A stretch of 64,000 nt of DNA from JAQGMV01 sp963828715 (GCA_963828715.1 CAWHFX010000004.1:62001-126000); one strand, 5' to 3'. Counted from the stretch's first letter, positions 1-8,963 are shown. Numbers and translations: made by a program. The notes: generated by a model not told the origin, from the letters alone.

Positions 1-584
1 ATGCCCTTGGCCTTGTCGAGCAACCGGCGCACGCCGCTGCCGAACATGCAGACCTTGGCGCCGAGCTGCTTCACGACGAACTCGAGCTCCTCGATCGCTT
101 CGTCCGGCGTATGAACCGGGATGACGGCAACCGGCGTCAGGCGGTCTTCGAGTCCCTTGAAGAAATCGAAGGTGACGATGTTGAAGCCGCGGATCACTGC
201 GCGGCGTGTCGCGTCGTCGGCGATGCGTGGGATGCTCAACCCGGCGGTGGGATAGATGACGCCGTAATCCAGACCGAGCTCGTCGAGCCGGTCGTAGAGG
301 AGGCGCGGCATCATCGCGGTCGCGCGGTCGAGCGTGTTGGTCGATTGCCGGCCCCAGAAGCCTTCCATCCCGAGGCCGCGCTGCGCGCGCTCGGCGGGGG
401 TCAGCTTGAGGGAATTGGGGATGCGCCGCTGCGCCTCCAGAAACCCGTCGGCACCGAGATTGCCGACCGCTTTGCGTATTCTCTCGCCGAACACGGGTGT
501 GTACTCCACCCAATGTCCGTCGCCGTCGATGACCGGGTGCTTGAGATGCTTCCGGATTTCTTCGGGTGTGCGATGCGCGCTCAT
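1..584 (-). CDS. Amidohydrolase family protein (C-terminus beyond window edge)
   Basis: This is the N-terminal 194 codons of a metal-dependent hydrolase of the amidohydrolase_2 (ACMSD-like TIM-barrel) type. It begins MSAHRTPEEIRKHLKHPVID and has the metal-site-like DGDGHW motif near residue 22. It then shows the family's usual segments LLYDRLDELGLDYGVIYPT and TPVAVIPVHTPDEAIEELE. The ATG at 584 has a strong GGAGGAG Shine-Dalgarno 5 bases upstream and a consensus-like promoter further up. The gene is cut by the left edge, so catalytic residues at the C-terminus cannot be checked and the substrate is unknown. The family also holds decarboxylases. Confidence 0.8.
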   Translation of the reverse strand, partial: MSAHRTPEEIRKHLKHPVIDGDGHWVEYTPVFGERIRKAVGNLGADGFLEAQRRIPNSLKLTPAERAQRGLGMEGFWGRQSTNTLDRATAMMPRLLYDRLDELGLDYGVIYPTAGLSIPRIADDATRRAVIRGFNIVTFDFFKGLEDRLTPVAVIPVHTPDEAIEELEFVVKQLGAKVCMFGSGVRRLLDKAKG

Positions 585-594
585 CTGGCTCCTC

Positions 595-690
595 CAGAAA
601 AAACGTCTATGACCCCAGCCGATGCTGCGCAGAGCCTATGCCGCACGATGGTTGGAGTCAAACCGGGGTCGCTGTGTTACAGCTCCTCCG
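595..690 (-). promoter_or_regulatory. Promoter and leader, copy 1 of a duplicated ~95-bp control region
   Basis: On the minus strand a -35 TTGACT (661-656), a 17-bp spacer and a -10 TAGGCT (638-633) precede the amidohydrolase start. The stretch from upstream of the -35 down to the Shine-Dalgarno is closely matched at 3162-3256, in front of an unrelated cytochrome gene. Confidence 0.7.
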
Positions 691-878
691 CCGCGTTCGT
701 GCCGGACGCACCGCAGAAACGCGGTGATGATGCGGCCCACCCCGCGCATGAAGCACGTTTTCCTTCGCGCCCGATGACGGCCGCATTGCGGGCTACTGCA
801 CGATGCACATCATGTGAGCTATGCTAGCGAGGAGCCCGCGACCGAGGCACCCGTGGGTCCAACACCAGGGAGAGGACC

Positions 879-2646
879 ATGAGCGTTTCCATCCACAACC
901 GCCGCATGCTCGCGGCGCTGGCGGTCTTGTCGGCCGCGGCGTTTTCCACGGTTGGTCATGCGGCGCAGAGCGGTTACGCCATGACCGCCAATCGCGACCG
1001 GCTCGTAAACGCCCAGAACGAGCCTCAGAACTGGCTGATGATGAACGGCGACTACGGCTCGATGCGCTATTCGAAGCTCACACAGATCAACCGCGACAAC
1101 GTGAAGGATCTGCGGCTGGTATGGGCGCTCGCGTTGGGTGGAATGCAGGACGTCGGTGCCAATGGCACGGAGGCCGAGGTGAACCCCCTGATCGACAACG
1201 GGTTCATGTACACCACCGACGGCTGGGGCACGCTCTACAAGATCGACGCGCGTAGCGCCAACAAGGGCGAGTTCGCGTGGATCGTCGATCCCGGCGTGCC
1301 GCACAAGGGGAACGTTTCGCGCAGCCGCGGCATCGCCTTGTGGGAAGAGCTCGTGATCGCCAATCTTCCCGACGGGCGCGTGATCGCGGTGAACCGCGAC
1401 ACCGGCGAGATCGTCTGGGACAAGAAGATCGCCGCGCCGAACGAATTCGGGCGCAGAGAGCGGTTTTTCGCGGCGCCCATCACCGCGGAAGGGAAGGTGA
1501 TCATCGCCAACGGCGCGGGTGACGGGAAGACGCGCGGCTGGATCGCGGCGCTCGACGTGCGCACCGGCAACGAGCTCTGGCGCTGGTGGGCCGTGCCGGA
1601 GCCCGGCCAGCCGGGCAGCGAAACGTGGAAGGACAAGAACCAGGCCTGGAAAACGGGCGGCGGCGGATTATGGCAGACCGGCTCGTACGATCCCGCGACG
1701 CGGCTCACGATCTGGGGCACCGGCAACCCGATTCCTCAGTACGATCCTCAGGCGCGCCCGGGCGACAACCTGTACACGAACTCGGCCGTGGCGATCAACA
1801 TCGACACCGGCAAGATGGCCTGGCACTTCCAGTACACGCCGAACGACTCGTGGGATTACGACGAGGTGGGCATACACATGCTCCACGACACCCCGGTCGA
1901 TGGCCAGAACCGGAAGGTCGTGACGCATTTCGCCCGCAATGGTTTCTTCTACACGCTCGACCGCACGACCGGAAAATTCATCAAGGCCGCGCAATACGTG
2001 AACGACGTGAACTGGACCAAGGGGATCAATCCCAAGACCGGAATGCCGCTCGAGTACGATCCCAAGCTCGACGTGCAGGTCTATAACCCCGTGGCGCGCT
2101 CGCTGCGCGGCGATCCCATGAAGAAGACCTGTCCGACGTGGCATGGGGGCATCGCGCACCAGCCCACGGCGTACAACCCGGTCAAGAGGATCGCGTACGG
2201 CGCCGGCACCGAGGGCTGCTTCACACAGAATGGCGCCGAAGTGCGCTACAAACCCGGAGGCGGCGATATCGACGAGAAGGCGAGCGACAAGCGCACTTAT
2301 ATAAGCGATCTCTACTACGGCTCGCGTGACGGCGTTCGATACCGTCAACCACAAGGTGATCGCGAAGGCCGTGACGGAGATCGAGGTTCGATCGGGTACG
2401 ATCGCGACGGCAGGCGGCCTGGTGTTCACAGCGCTGCAGGACGGCTGGATCATTGCATACCATGACGAGACGCTGGAAGAGCTGTGGCGCTTCAACGTCG
2501 GCACGCCGCTGAAGGGTGCGCCGGTGACCTATTCGGTAGGAACGAAGCAGTATCTTGCGGTCCAGTCCGGCGGTCGGCACCTGCATCCGGTCAAGTTCGA
2601 CAAGCTGGAGAACGCGAGCTACTTGTTCGTATTCGCGCTCAACTGA
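879..2646 (+). CDS. PQQ-dependent alcohol/methanol dehydrogenase-type quinoprotein (frameshifted near 2325)
   Basis: This is a periplasmic quinoprotein that would oxidise alcohols or aldehydes and pass electrons to a c-type cytochrome. A signal peptide (about residues 1-29, ending VGHAA) is followed by eight-bladed propeller repeats such as DGRVIAVNRDTGEIVWDKK. The active-site segment TPNDSWDYD places the catalytic Asp at residue 326 and a second Asp at 328; that +2 Asp is the known signature of lanthanide-dependent enzymes (XoxF/PedH type). I see no vicinal Cys-Cys and no fused haem domain. The reading frame breaks at about 2325 (one extra base between the codons for YYGS and VTAFDTVNHK), and the remaining C-terminus is intact in the next frame to 2646. 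An AGGGAGAGG site precedes the ATG. It converges on the cytochrome gene with a 3-base gap. Confidence 0.88.
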
Positions 2647-2649
2647 CCG

Positions 2650-3150
2650 CTACTGACTCTTCAGACTGCGGCAAACGTCCGTTTCCTCGCCCCAGTACTC
2701 GACGCACCGGGCGCGATCCATGGCGCCTTTCCCGATTACCTTGGCGAACAGGAAATCGACCAGCAGGTCGATCTCGCGCGGCTGCAGCGTAGCGGGCGGG
2801 TCCGGGAGCTGCTGCCCGGACTTGCGCAGGGCCGCCTGGTTCATCCCATAGCAGCGACCGTCGCTGTAGGCGAGACGGTCGTAGGCTGGCATGTCGCGTC
2901 CCGGACGTCCGCACTTGATGGTCATCACCAGCATGTCGCGGTCGAGCTTGGTCTCGCGCAGGTTCGCGCCGTCGGGCATCTGATTGTCCGTCTTGCGGCC
3001 GTCGCCCGCCCAGCCGTGGCAACCCTGGCAGTTTCCCTTCTGCAGGAAAAGACGCATGCCTTCCGCGATGTCGCCGGCATCGGCGGAGCGGGCGGGAGAA
3101 GCGAACGTTGCCGTGACGGTGAGAGCAGCGAGCCATGCCATCAATCTCAT
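2650..3150 (-). CDS. Periplasmic monohaem cytochrome c
   Basis: This 166-residue exported cytochrome has a signal peptide (about 1-23, ending SARS/ADA) and one haem-binding CQGCH motif at residues 41-45. Further methionines (GRDMPAYDRL) could supply the distal ligand. Two extra cysteines near the C-terminus (RCVEYWGEETDVC) could form a disulfide. Its tail-to-tail position against the PQQ dehydrogenase suggests it is that enzyme's electron acceptor, as XoxG/cytochrome c-L are for methanol dehydrogenases; that pairing is inference. The promoter is a near-duplicate of the one in front of the amidohydrolase at the window start. Confidence 0.85.
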   Translation of the reverse strand: MRLMAWLAALTVTATFASPARSADAGDIAEGMRLFLQKGNCQGCHGWAGDGRKTDNQMPDGANLRETKLDRDMLVMTIKCGRPGRDMPAYDRLAYSDGRCYGMNQAALRKSGQQLPDPPATLQPREIDLLVDFLFAKVIGKGAMDRARCVEYWGEETDVCRSLKSQ

Positions 3151-3161
3151 CTAACTTCCTC

Positions 3162-3256
3162 CAGGAAAAACGGCTGTGTGCCAGCCGAATGCTGCATTAC
3201 AGGCTATGTCCCACGATGGCTGGAGTCAAATCCGGAGCGCTGTGTTACGTCTGCCC
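3162..3256 (-). promoter_or_regulatory. Promoter and leader, copy 2 of the duplicated control region
   Basis: On the minus strand a -35 TTGACT (3229-3224), a 17-bp spacer and a -10 TAGCCT (3206-3201) precede the cytochrome gene. The spacer CCAGCCATCGTGGGACA closely matches that of copy 1 (CCAACCATCGTGCGGCA), and similarity continues through the leader to the CTGGAGGA-type ribosome site. Confidence 0.7.
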
Positions 3257-3399
3257 ACCGCGCTCGTGTGCCACATCGTGGCGGAGGTCTTTTGGCAGTG
3301 TTTGACCGTTTGCGACTCGGCTTTTGAGCCGGTCACGCTTCTGCAGTAAGCTACTTACCGACCGAGACCCACGTATCGGACCGGCCAGGAGGGCAGGCA

Positions 3400-4638
3400 A
3401 TGGATTTTGCATACACACCGCAGCAGGAAGCGCTTCGACGCGACGTTCGTGAATTCATCAAGGAGAACGTCACCGACGAAGTCGCGGAAGAGATCGAACG
3501 CCGGGATCATCCAAGAGGCGGCGGACCGCGAGTGGAAGCGCTGTTCAAGAAAATTCACGCGAAGGGCTGGCTGGGCATTACGTATCCGAAGGAGTACGGC
3601 GGGCAGGGTGGTGATCGCATCAGCCAATATATCGTGGAAGAAGAGTTCCTCAGGGTCGGGATACCCGTCGGCCTGGGCGGCAGCGGCGCGCCGGCAATCA
3701 TGGCGGCGGGCACGGAGGAGCAGAAGCGCTATTTCATTCCGAAGCTCATCAGCGGGGAATTTTCGTTCGCACTCGGTTTCACCGAGCCGTCGGGCGGCGC
3801 CGATCTGGCGAGCCTGCGCTGCAGCGCAAAGCGCGATGGCGACGACTACGTGATCAACGGGCAGAAGATGTACACGTCGACAGCGCACGTGTCGACGCAC
3901 ATTTATCTCATGGCGCGCACCAACCGCGACCTGCCCAAGCACGAGGGCATCTCCATCTTCCTCATCCCGATGGACACGCCGGGCATCACGGTGCGCCCGC
4001 TGTGGACGATCCAGAACAATCCCAAGGCACCGCCGGGAACGACCTACGGACATGCGCGCACCAACGAGACGTTCTATGACGACGTCCGCGTACACAAGTC
4101 GTGTCTCCTGGGCGAGGAAAACAAGGGCTGGCGCGTAGGCTCGATGGGGCTGAATCTCGACCGCGTGGGAGCGTCACGCTTCCTGATCTCCGTGCGGCGC
4201 GACGAGGACATCGTCAACTTCGTCAAGAGCAATACCTTCGACGGTTTCGCACCGGGCAAGGACCCGGCGATCCGCGACAAGATCGCCGAGTTGTGGATCG
4301 AGGCGCAGGTGTGCCGGCTGATGACGATGCGCAGCATGTCCATCGTGGAGCATGGCGGGAACTTCACCTACGAGGGCTCGGCCGAGAAAGTGTGGGCGCC
4401 GGAACACGGGGTGCGGACCACCGAGGCGATCACGCAGATGCTCGGGCCCTACGCGCAGCTTTTGAACGGCTCGCCGCATGCCATCCGAAGAGGTCTATTC
4501 GGGCACAACGTGTTGGGCTCGTTCCAATCGGGGATCAATCACGGCAGCGTGCAAGTCATGCGTGACCAGGTGGCACGGCGCGGTCTTGGCCTGCCTTCGT
4601 CGCGTTCGCGAAGCGCAAAAAAACCCGGGGAAAAGTGA
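3400..4638 (+). CDS. Acyl-CoA dehydrogenase
   Basis: This is a 412-residue FAD enzyme that introduces a 2,3-double bond into an acyl-CoA. The N-terminal helical domain (MDFAYTPQQEALRRDVREF) is followed by the FAD/substrate segment TEPSGGAD at about residues 128-135, the central beta-domain (INGQKMYTSTAHVSTHIYL), and the C-terminal four-helix domain with the quinone-like ending NHGSVQVMRDQVAR. It fits the large-chain, ring or branched substrate branch (FadE-like) better than the short-chain enzymes, but the substrate cannot be read from sequence. AGGAGGG lies 6 bases before the ATG. It stands alone, divergent from the cytochrome gene and convergent with the next cytochrome. Confidence 0.9.
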   Translation: MDFAYTPQQEALRRDVREFIKENVTDEVAEEIERRDHPRGGGPRVEALFKKIHAKGWLGITYPKEYGGQGGDRISQYIVEEEFLRVGIPVGLGGSGAPAIMAAGTEEQKRYFIPKLISGEFSFALGFTEPSGGADLASLRCSAKRDGDDYVINGQKMYTSTAHVSTHIYLMARTNRDLPKHEGISIFLIPMDTPGITVRPLWTIQNNPKAPPGTTYGHARTNETFYDDVRVHKSCLLGEENKGWRVGSMGLNLDRVGASRFLISVRRDEDIVNFVKSNTFDGFAPGKDPAIRDKIAELWIEAQVCRLMTMRSMSIVEHGGNFTYEGSAEKVWAPEHGVRTTEAITQMLGPYAQLLNGSPHAIRRGLFGHNVLGSFQSGINHGSVQVMRDQVARRGLGLPSSRSRSAKKPGEK

Positions 4639-4677
4639 TACGACCTCGTGACTTCGTGAATTGCTTCAGAAGAGGCT

Positions 4678-5049
4678 TCACTTGAGCGCTTGCGTGAGGT
4701 AGGCGATCAGGTCGGCGCGTTCTTTCGCGTCCGGCAGCCCGGAGAAGGGCATGCGGTTGCCGGGAACGACCTGCTGCGGGTCCGCAATGAACGCGTCGAG
4801 CGTCTTCGCGTTCCACACGATGCCGCTGCGCTTCAACGCCGGAGAGTAGCGGAAGTCGTCGCGCTCACCGGCCTTGCGGCCGACAACGCCCCGCAGCGCG
4901 GGCCCCACCTCGTTCGCCTGGCCGTCGGCTGCATGGCATGCGCGGCAGTTCTCGAACACTTTCTCGCCGCGCTTAACGTCGCCTTGTTGTGCGCCCGCCA
5001 TACTGGTTGCGGCCAGTAGTGCGATGGCGGCTAAACTTTTCTTCGACAT
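4678..5049 (-). CDS. Class I cytochrome c (c2/c550-like)
   Basis: This small exported monohaem cytochrome (123 residues) has a signal peptide to about residue 20 (SMAGA), haem motif CRACH at 35-39, the conserved VGPALRGVVGRKAG loop and a likely Met ligand in GNRMPFSG. It lies downstream of two GMC dehydrogenase subunits on the same strand and could be their electron acceptor. A 308-bp repeat-filled gap separates it from them. The ribosome site AGGGG is contributed by a dispersed C-rich palindrome whose edge lies a few bases upstream. Confidence 0.88.
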   Translation of the reverse strand: MSKKSLAAIALLAATSMAGAQQGDVKRGEKVFENCRACHAADGQANEVGPALRGVVGRKAGERDDFRYSPALKRSGIVWNAKTLDAFIADPQQVVPGNRMPFSGLPDAKERADLIAYLTQALK

Positions 5050-5056
5050 TCCTTTT

Positions 5057-5097
5057 TCCCCTCACCCTGACCCTCTCCCCGCGCTCGGGGAGAGGGG
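5057..5097. repeat. C-rich dispersed palindrome, copy 1
   Basis: An 11-bp perfect stem, CCCTCTCCCCG (5071-5081) pairing with CGGGGAGAGGG (5086-5096), is preceded by CCCCTCACCCTGA. The same arrangement recurs at 7129-7167 and 34248-34287. Read on the minus strand it ends GGTGAGGGG just before the cytochrome start, supplying a Shine-Dalgarno-like sequence. Confidence 0.75.
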
Positions 5098-5193
5098 ATG
5101 TCTTCGCTACCGTTTCGGTCGTCGGTGACGGCGCGTCACACGTCACGCATCCTCTGTCACTGCCCGCCCGTCAATCCATCACTCGTCATTCCC

Positions 5194-5354
5194 CACCCGT
5201 CACCCGTCACCCATCACCCATCACCCGTCACCCGTCACCCGTCACCCATCACCCGTCACCCGTCACCCATCACCCATCACCCATCACCCATCACCCATCA
5301 CCCATCACCCATCACCCATCACCCATCACCCATCACCCATCACCCATCACCCGT
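5194..5354. repeat. Heptamer tandem array, 23 units of CACCCRT
   Basis: Exactly 161 bp reads as consecutive 7-bp units, CACCCAT or CACCCGT, with no break in register. The array ends 3 bases before the stop codon of the minus-strand GMC gene. Degenerate relatives (CACTCGT and similar) continue to about 5140. The 5050-5357 gap holds no gene; it holds this array and the C-rich palindrome. A second short array of four units lies at 34297-34324, again beside a C-rich palindrome. Confidence 0.9.
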
Positions 5355-5357
5355 CAC

Positions 5358-7124
5358 TCACACCAGCATCCCCGGATTCTTCACGTAGCGGTTCTTGATG
5401 GCATCGGCAGCCCAGTAGGCGAGGGCACCGACCGGACCGGTCGGGTTGTACGCCGCGTTGTGCGGGAAGACGTTCGCGCCCATGACGAAGAGATTGTGGC
5501 AGTCCCAGCTTTGCAGATACTTGTTCACCGCGCTCGTGGCGGGGCTCGTTCCCATGATCGTGCCGCCGGTGTTGTGCGTGCTCTGATACGGCACGACGCT
5601 CCACGGCTCCGTGCGTGCGCTGGCGGCGTTCACGCGCGTCGTCTTCAGCGACTTCGAAAACGAGTTGAGTACCTCGGCGGTGAAGCGCGACATCTTGTGC
5701 TCGTTCTCCTTGTAGTCGAAGGTCATGCGCATGAGCGGCTGTCCGAACGCATTCTTGTACGTCGGGTCGAGATCGTAGTAGTTGTGGCGATTGGCCATCA
5801 CGCTGCCGCTGGAGCTGATGGTCATCGCGGAGCCGTACCACTTCGCCACGGCGGCTTTCCATTCCGTGCCCCACTGCGGGGTACCCGAGGGGACCGGCCG
5901 ATAGCCGATCGGCCGTCCGTTCGTCATGCCGCCCGACAGGCTGAAACCGCCGATGAAGCCATGCGGTCCGCGATCGAAGTCGACGTTCACGTTGTAGTCG
6001 TCGGCCACGATGCTCAATCCGCCGGTGGACATGAACGGGTTGAAGTGACGGCCTTCGAAGAACAGGGTTGTCGCCGCGCCCGTCTGGTAGCAGTAGTTCT
6101 TGCCGATGACGCCCTTCTGCGTCGCCGGGTCGTACGGCTCTCCGATGCCGGACAGCAGCATCAGATGCACGTTGTTGATGGCGTAGGCGCACAAGGCGAC
6201 CATGCCGGCCGGCTGCTCGTACTCTTCACCCGTCAGTACGTTCGTGTAAGAGACGCCGGTGACCCGTTTTGCGCCGGGCTCCCGCAGCACCTTGGTGACC
6301 CACGAATGCATGCGCAGCTCGAAGGTCGGCTGGCGCATGGCGATGGGGATGACCGTGATGTGGGGACTGCCCTTCGCGTTCGCTTCGCAGCCGTAGCGCT
6401 CGCAGAAGCCGCAGTACTGGCAGGCGCCCAGATGCGCGCCGTCCGGGTTCGTATAGGCACGCGATGCATTCGCCGTCGGACGCGGGAACGGGTGATAGCC
6501 GTTTTCCTTGGCCGCGGTTTCGAACAGGTCGCAGGCGAGACTGCTCTTGAGCGGCGGCAGCGGATACTCCCGGGCGCGAGGCCCCTCGAACGGATTGCCG
6601 CCGGCCTGCACGCTGCCGCGAAGATTGCCCGCCTTTCCTGAAACGCCGGCCGTGTATTCGAAGCGATCGTAGTAGGGCTCGAGCTCCGCGTAGGTGATGC
6701 CCCAGTCCTGTATCGTCATGTCGGCGGGAATGAAGTTCTTGCCGTAACGCTCCTCGTAGAAGCTGCGCACCTTGAACTCGATGTCGCTCCAGCGCCAGGT
6801 CTGCCCGTTCCAATGCACGCCGGCGCCGCCCACGCCTTCGGCCGGAAGGAACGAGCCGAGTCTGCGCATGGGCAGTGCCAGCTGCGACGGGTTGTTGCGG
6901 ATCGTGAGCGTGTCGCGCGCGACGTTCTGACACAGCTCGTTACGCGACCCGAAGCGAAGCTCGTCGCGGATGCGCGGCACGGCAAAGTCGTCGGCGGTGC
7001 GCGGGCCGCCGCGCTCGAGCGCGACGACCGTGAGTCCGGCCTGGCTCAGTTCCTTCGCGAGAATGCCGCCGGTCCAGCCGAGCCCGACCAGAACCACGTC
7101 GACTTCTTTGAGTTTTGTTGGCAT
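5358..7124 (-). CDS. GMC-family FAD oxidoreductase, second of two tandem paralogues
   Basis: This is a large flavoprotein subunit of a gluconate-2-dehydrogenase/fructose-dehydrogenase-type complex that oxidises a sugar acid or polyol in the periplasm. The Rossmann FAD site VDVVLVGLGWTGG starts at about residue 8; an Fe-S-like or structural Cys cluster GACQYCGFCERYGCEA lies mid-protein; the family C-terminal signatures HNTGGTIMG and NPTGPVGALAYWAAD are present. I chose the ATG at 7124 (MPTKLKE) because AGGGG lies 4 bases before it; a start 12 bases upstream is possible. It is about 590 residues and very similar to the upstream GMC gene along its whole length, indicating a tandem duplication. 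Confidence 0.88.
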   Translation of the reverse strand: MPTKLKEVDVVLVGLGWTGGILAKELSQAGLTVVALERGGPRTADDFAVPRIRDELRFGSRNELCQNVARDTLTIRNNPSQLALPMRRLGSFLPAEGVGGAGVHWNGQTWRWSDIEFKVRSFYEERYGKNFIPADMTIQDWGITYAELEPYYDRFEYTAGVSGKAGNLRGSVQAGGNPFEGPRAREYPLPPLKSSLACDLFETAAKENGYHPFPRPTANASRAYTNPDGAHLGACQYCGFCERYGCEANAKGSPHITVIPIAMRQPTFELRMHSWVTKVLREPGAKRVTGVSYTNVLTGEEYEQPAGMVALCAYAINNVHLMLLSGIGEPYDPATQKGVIGKNYCYQTGAATTLFFEGRHFNPFMSTGGLSIVADDYNVNVDFDRGPHGFIGGFSLSGGMTNGRPIGYRPVPSGTPQWGTEWKAAVAKWYGSAMTISSSGSVMANRHNYYDLDPTYKNAFGQPLMRMTFDYKENEHKMSRFTAEVLNSFSKSLKTTRVNAASARTEPWSVVPYQSTHNTGGTIMGTSPATSAVNKYLQSWDCHNLFVMGANVFPHNAAYNPTGPVGALAYWAADAIKNRYVKNPGMLV

Positions 7125-7128
7125 GTTT

Positions 7129-7167
7129 CCCCTCACCCCAACCCTCTCCCCGACTGCGGGGCGAGGG
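7129..7167. repeat. C-rich dispersed palindrome, copy 2
   Basis: CCCCTCACCCCAACCC is followed by an imperfect stem (CCTCTCCCCG against CGGGGCGAGG). The element fills the whole gap between the two GMC genes and supplies the AGGGG ribosome-binding sequence of the downstream one. Confidence 0.7.
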
Positions 7168-7172
7168 AGCGT

Positions 7173-8942
7173 TCAAACAAGCATCTCCGGCTTCTTGACA
7201 TAGCGCGTCTTGATCGCATCCGCGGTCCAGTACGCAAGCGCGCCTACCGGCCCGGTCGGGTTGTAGGACGCGTTGTGCGGAAAGACGTTGGCGCCGACGA
7301 CGAAGAGGTTATGCGCGTCCCAGCTCTGCAGGTACTTGTTGAGTGCACTGGTGGCGGGGCTCGTGCCCATGATGGTGCCGCCGGTGTTGTGCGTGCTCTG
7401 GTACGGCACGACCGTCCACGGATCGGTGCGCGCGCTCGCCGGATTGAACGTGGTGGGATTCATGCTCTTCGCGATCGCGTTGATCATCTGCGCCGCGTGC
7501 CGCCCCATCTTGTGCTCGTTCTCCTTGTAGTCGAAAGTCATGCGCATGAGTGGCTGCCCGAATGCGTTCTTGTAGGTCGGATCGAGGTCGTAGCAGTTGT
7601 AGCGGTTCGCCATCACGCTGCCGCTGCCGCCGACGTTCATCGCGGTCTGGTAGTACTTCGCCGTTGCGCGTTTCCACTCGGTGCCCCACGGCGGCGTGCC
7701 GCGCGGCACCGGCCGATTGCCGATCGGCAACGAGGTGTTGAAGCCCGCCCCGATCGTATAGCCGCCGATGAAACCATGCGGAGCACGGTCGAACTCCCAG
7801 TTGGTGTTGAAGTCGTCCATGGTCGAGCTGGAGCCGCCCGCGGACATGAATGGATTGAAGCTGCGGCCCTCGAAGAAGAGCGTCGCCCCGGCGCCCGTCT
7901 GGTAGCAGTAGTTCTTGCCGATCACGCCCTGCTGCGTCACGGGGTCATAAGCTCGTCCGATGCCGGAAAGCAGCATGAGGTGCACGTTGTTGATCGCGTA
8001 GGCCGTGAGGAGCACGATGTTTGCCGGCTGCTCGAACTCTTCACCGTTGAGCACGTTGGTGTAGGTCACGCCGGTGACGCGTTTGGCCGCGGAATCCTTC
8101 AGCACCTTCGTCACCCATGCGTGGGTGCGAAGCTCGAAGTTCGGATTCTTCATCGCGATCGGGATCACCGTGTGATGCGGGCTTCCTTTCGCATTCGCCT
8201 CACACCCGAAGCGCTGGCAGAAGCCGCAGTACTGGCAGGCGCCGAAGCGCGTGCCGTCGGGATTCGTATAGGCGCGCGATGCGTTCGCACTCGGCCGGGG
8301 AAAGGGGTGATACCCGAGTTGCGTCGCGGCTTCGGCGAAGACGATGTTCGAGAGGATCGGGGTAAGCGCCGGTAGTGCGTATTCGTTCTGCCGCGGGGCT
8401 TCGAACGGATTGCCGCCGGGCTGGATGACGCCACGCAGGTTGCCTGCTTTGCCCGAAACAGCGGCCACGCGCTCGAACTTCTCGTAATACGGCTCGAGCT
8501 CCGCGTACGTGATGCCCCAATCCTGGATCGTCATGTCGGCGGGGATGAAGTTCTGGCCGTAGCGCTCCTCGTACATCGTGCGCACCTTGAACTCCATATC
8601 CGTCCAGCGCCAGGTATGCCCGCTCCAGTGCGTGCCCGAGCCGCCGACGCCTTCACCCGGAAGAAACGAGCCGAGCCTGCGCATGGGCAGCGCGGTCTGC
8701 GTCGGGTTGTTGCGAATCGTCAGCGTGTCCCTCTGCGCGTTCTGCATGAGCTCGTGGCGCTGAACGTAGCGCAGCTCATCGCGCACCTGCGGCACGCCGA
8801 AGTCCTTCGCGGTCGACATCATCCTGCCGCGCTCGAGCGCGACCACTTTCAGTCCCGCTTCGGCGAGCTCCTTCGCCAGAATGCCGCCGGTCCAACCGAG
8901 ACCGACGACGACGACATCGACTTCCTTGAGCTTCGTTGCCAT
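7173..8942 (-). CDS. GMC-family FAD oxidoreductase, first of two tandem paralogues
   Basis: This is a 589-residue large subunit of the gluconate/fructose dehydrogenase type. It shows the FAD-binding VDVVVVGLGWTGGILAKEL at the N-terminus, the Cys-rich segment GACQYCGFCQRFGCEA, and the C-terminal HNTGGTIMG and NPTGPVGALAYW motifs. It lies directly downstream of the Tat-exported small subunit, the usual order for this complex. The ATG at 8942 is preferred to the upstream one at 8981 because the latter falls inside a perfect hairpin; GGGGGC precedes the chosen start. Export presumably depends on co-translocation with the small subunit, since neither GMC gene encodes a signal peptide. Confidence 0.88.
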   Translation of the reverse strand: MATKLKEVDVVVVGLGWTGGILAKELAEAGLKVVALERGRMMSTAKDFGVPQVRDELRYVQRHELMQNAQRDTLTIRNNPTQTALPMRRLGSFLPGEGVGGSGTHWSGHTWRWTDMEFKVRTMYEERYGQNFIPADMTIQDWGITYAELEPYYEKFERVAAVSGKAGNLRGVIQPGGNPFEAPRQNEYALPALTPILSNIVFAEAATQLGYHPFPRPSANASRAYTNPDGTRFGACQYCGFCQRFGCEANAKGSPHHTVIPIAMKNPNFELRTHAWVTKVLKDSAAKRVTGVTYTNVLNGEEFEQPANIVLLTAYAINNVHLMLLSGIGRAYDPVTQQGVIGKNYCYQTGAGATLFFEGRSFNPFMSAGGSSSTMDDFNTNWEFDRAPHGFIGGYTIGAGFNTSLPIGNRPVPRGTPPWGTEWKRATAKYYQTAMNVGGSGSVMANRYNCYDLDPTYKNAFGQPLMRMTFDYKENEHKMGRHAAQMINAIAKSMNPTTFNPASARTDPWTVVPYQSTHNTGGTIMGTSPATSALNKYLQSWDAHNLFVVGANVFPHNASYNPTGPVGALAYWTADAIKTRYVKKPEMLV

Positions 8943-8963
8943 AACGCCCCCGCTCTTTCGTGA

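Noticed and set aside
5194..5354. CRISPR-like repetitive array
   Set aside because: Units are 7 bp and contiguous, with no spacers and no cas genes nearby.
4989..6641. A long plus-strand open frame with proline/serine/threonine/histidine-rich repeats
   Set aside because: It is the heptamer array read in frame plus the antisense of the GMC gene; it has no ribosome site and no family resemblance after the repeat.
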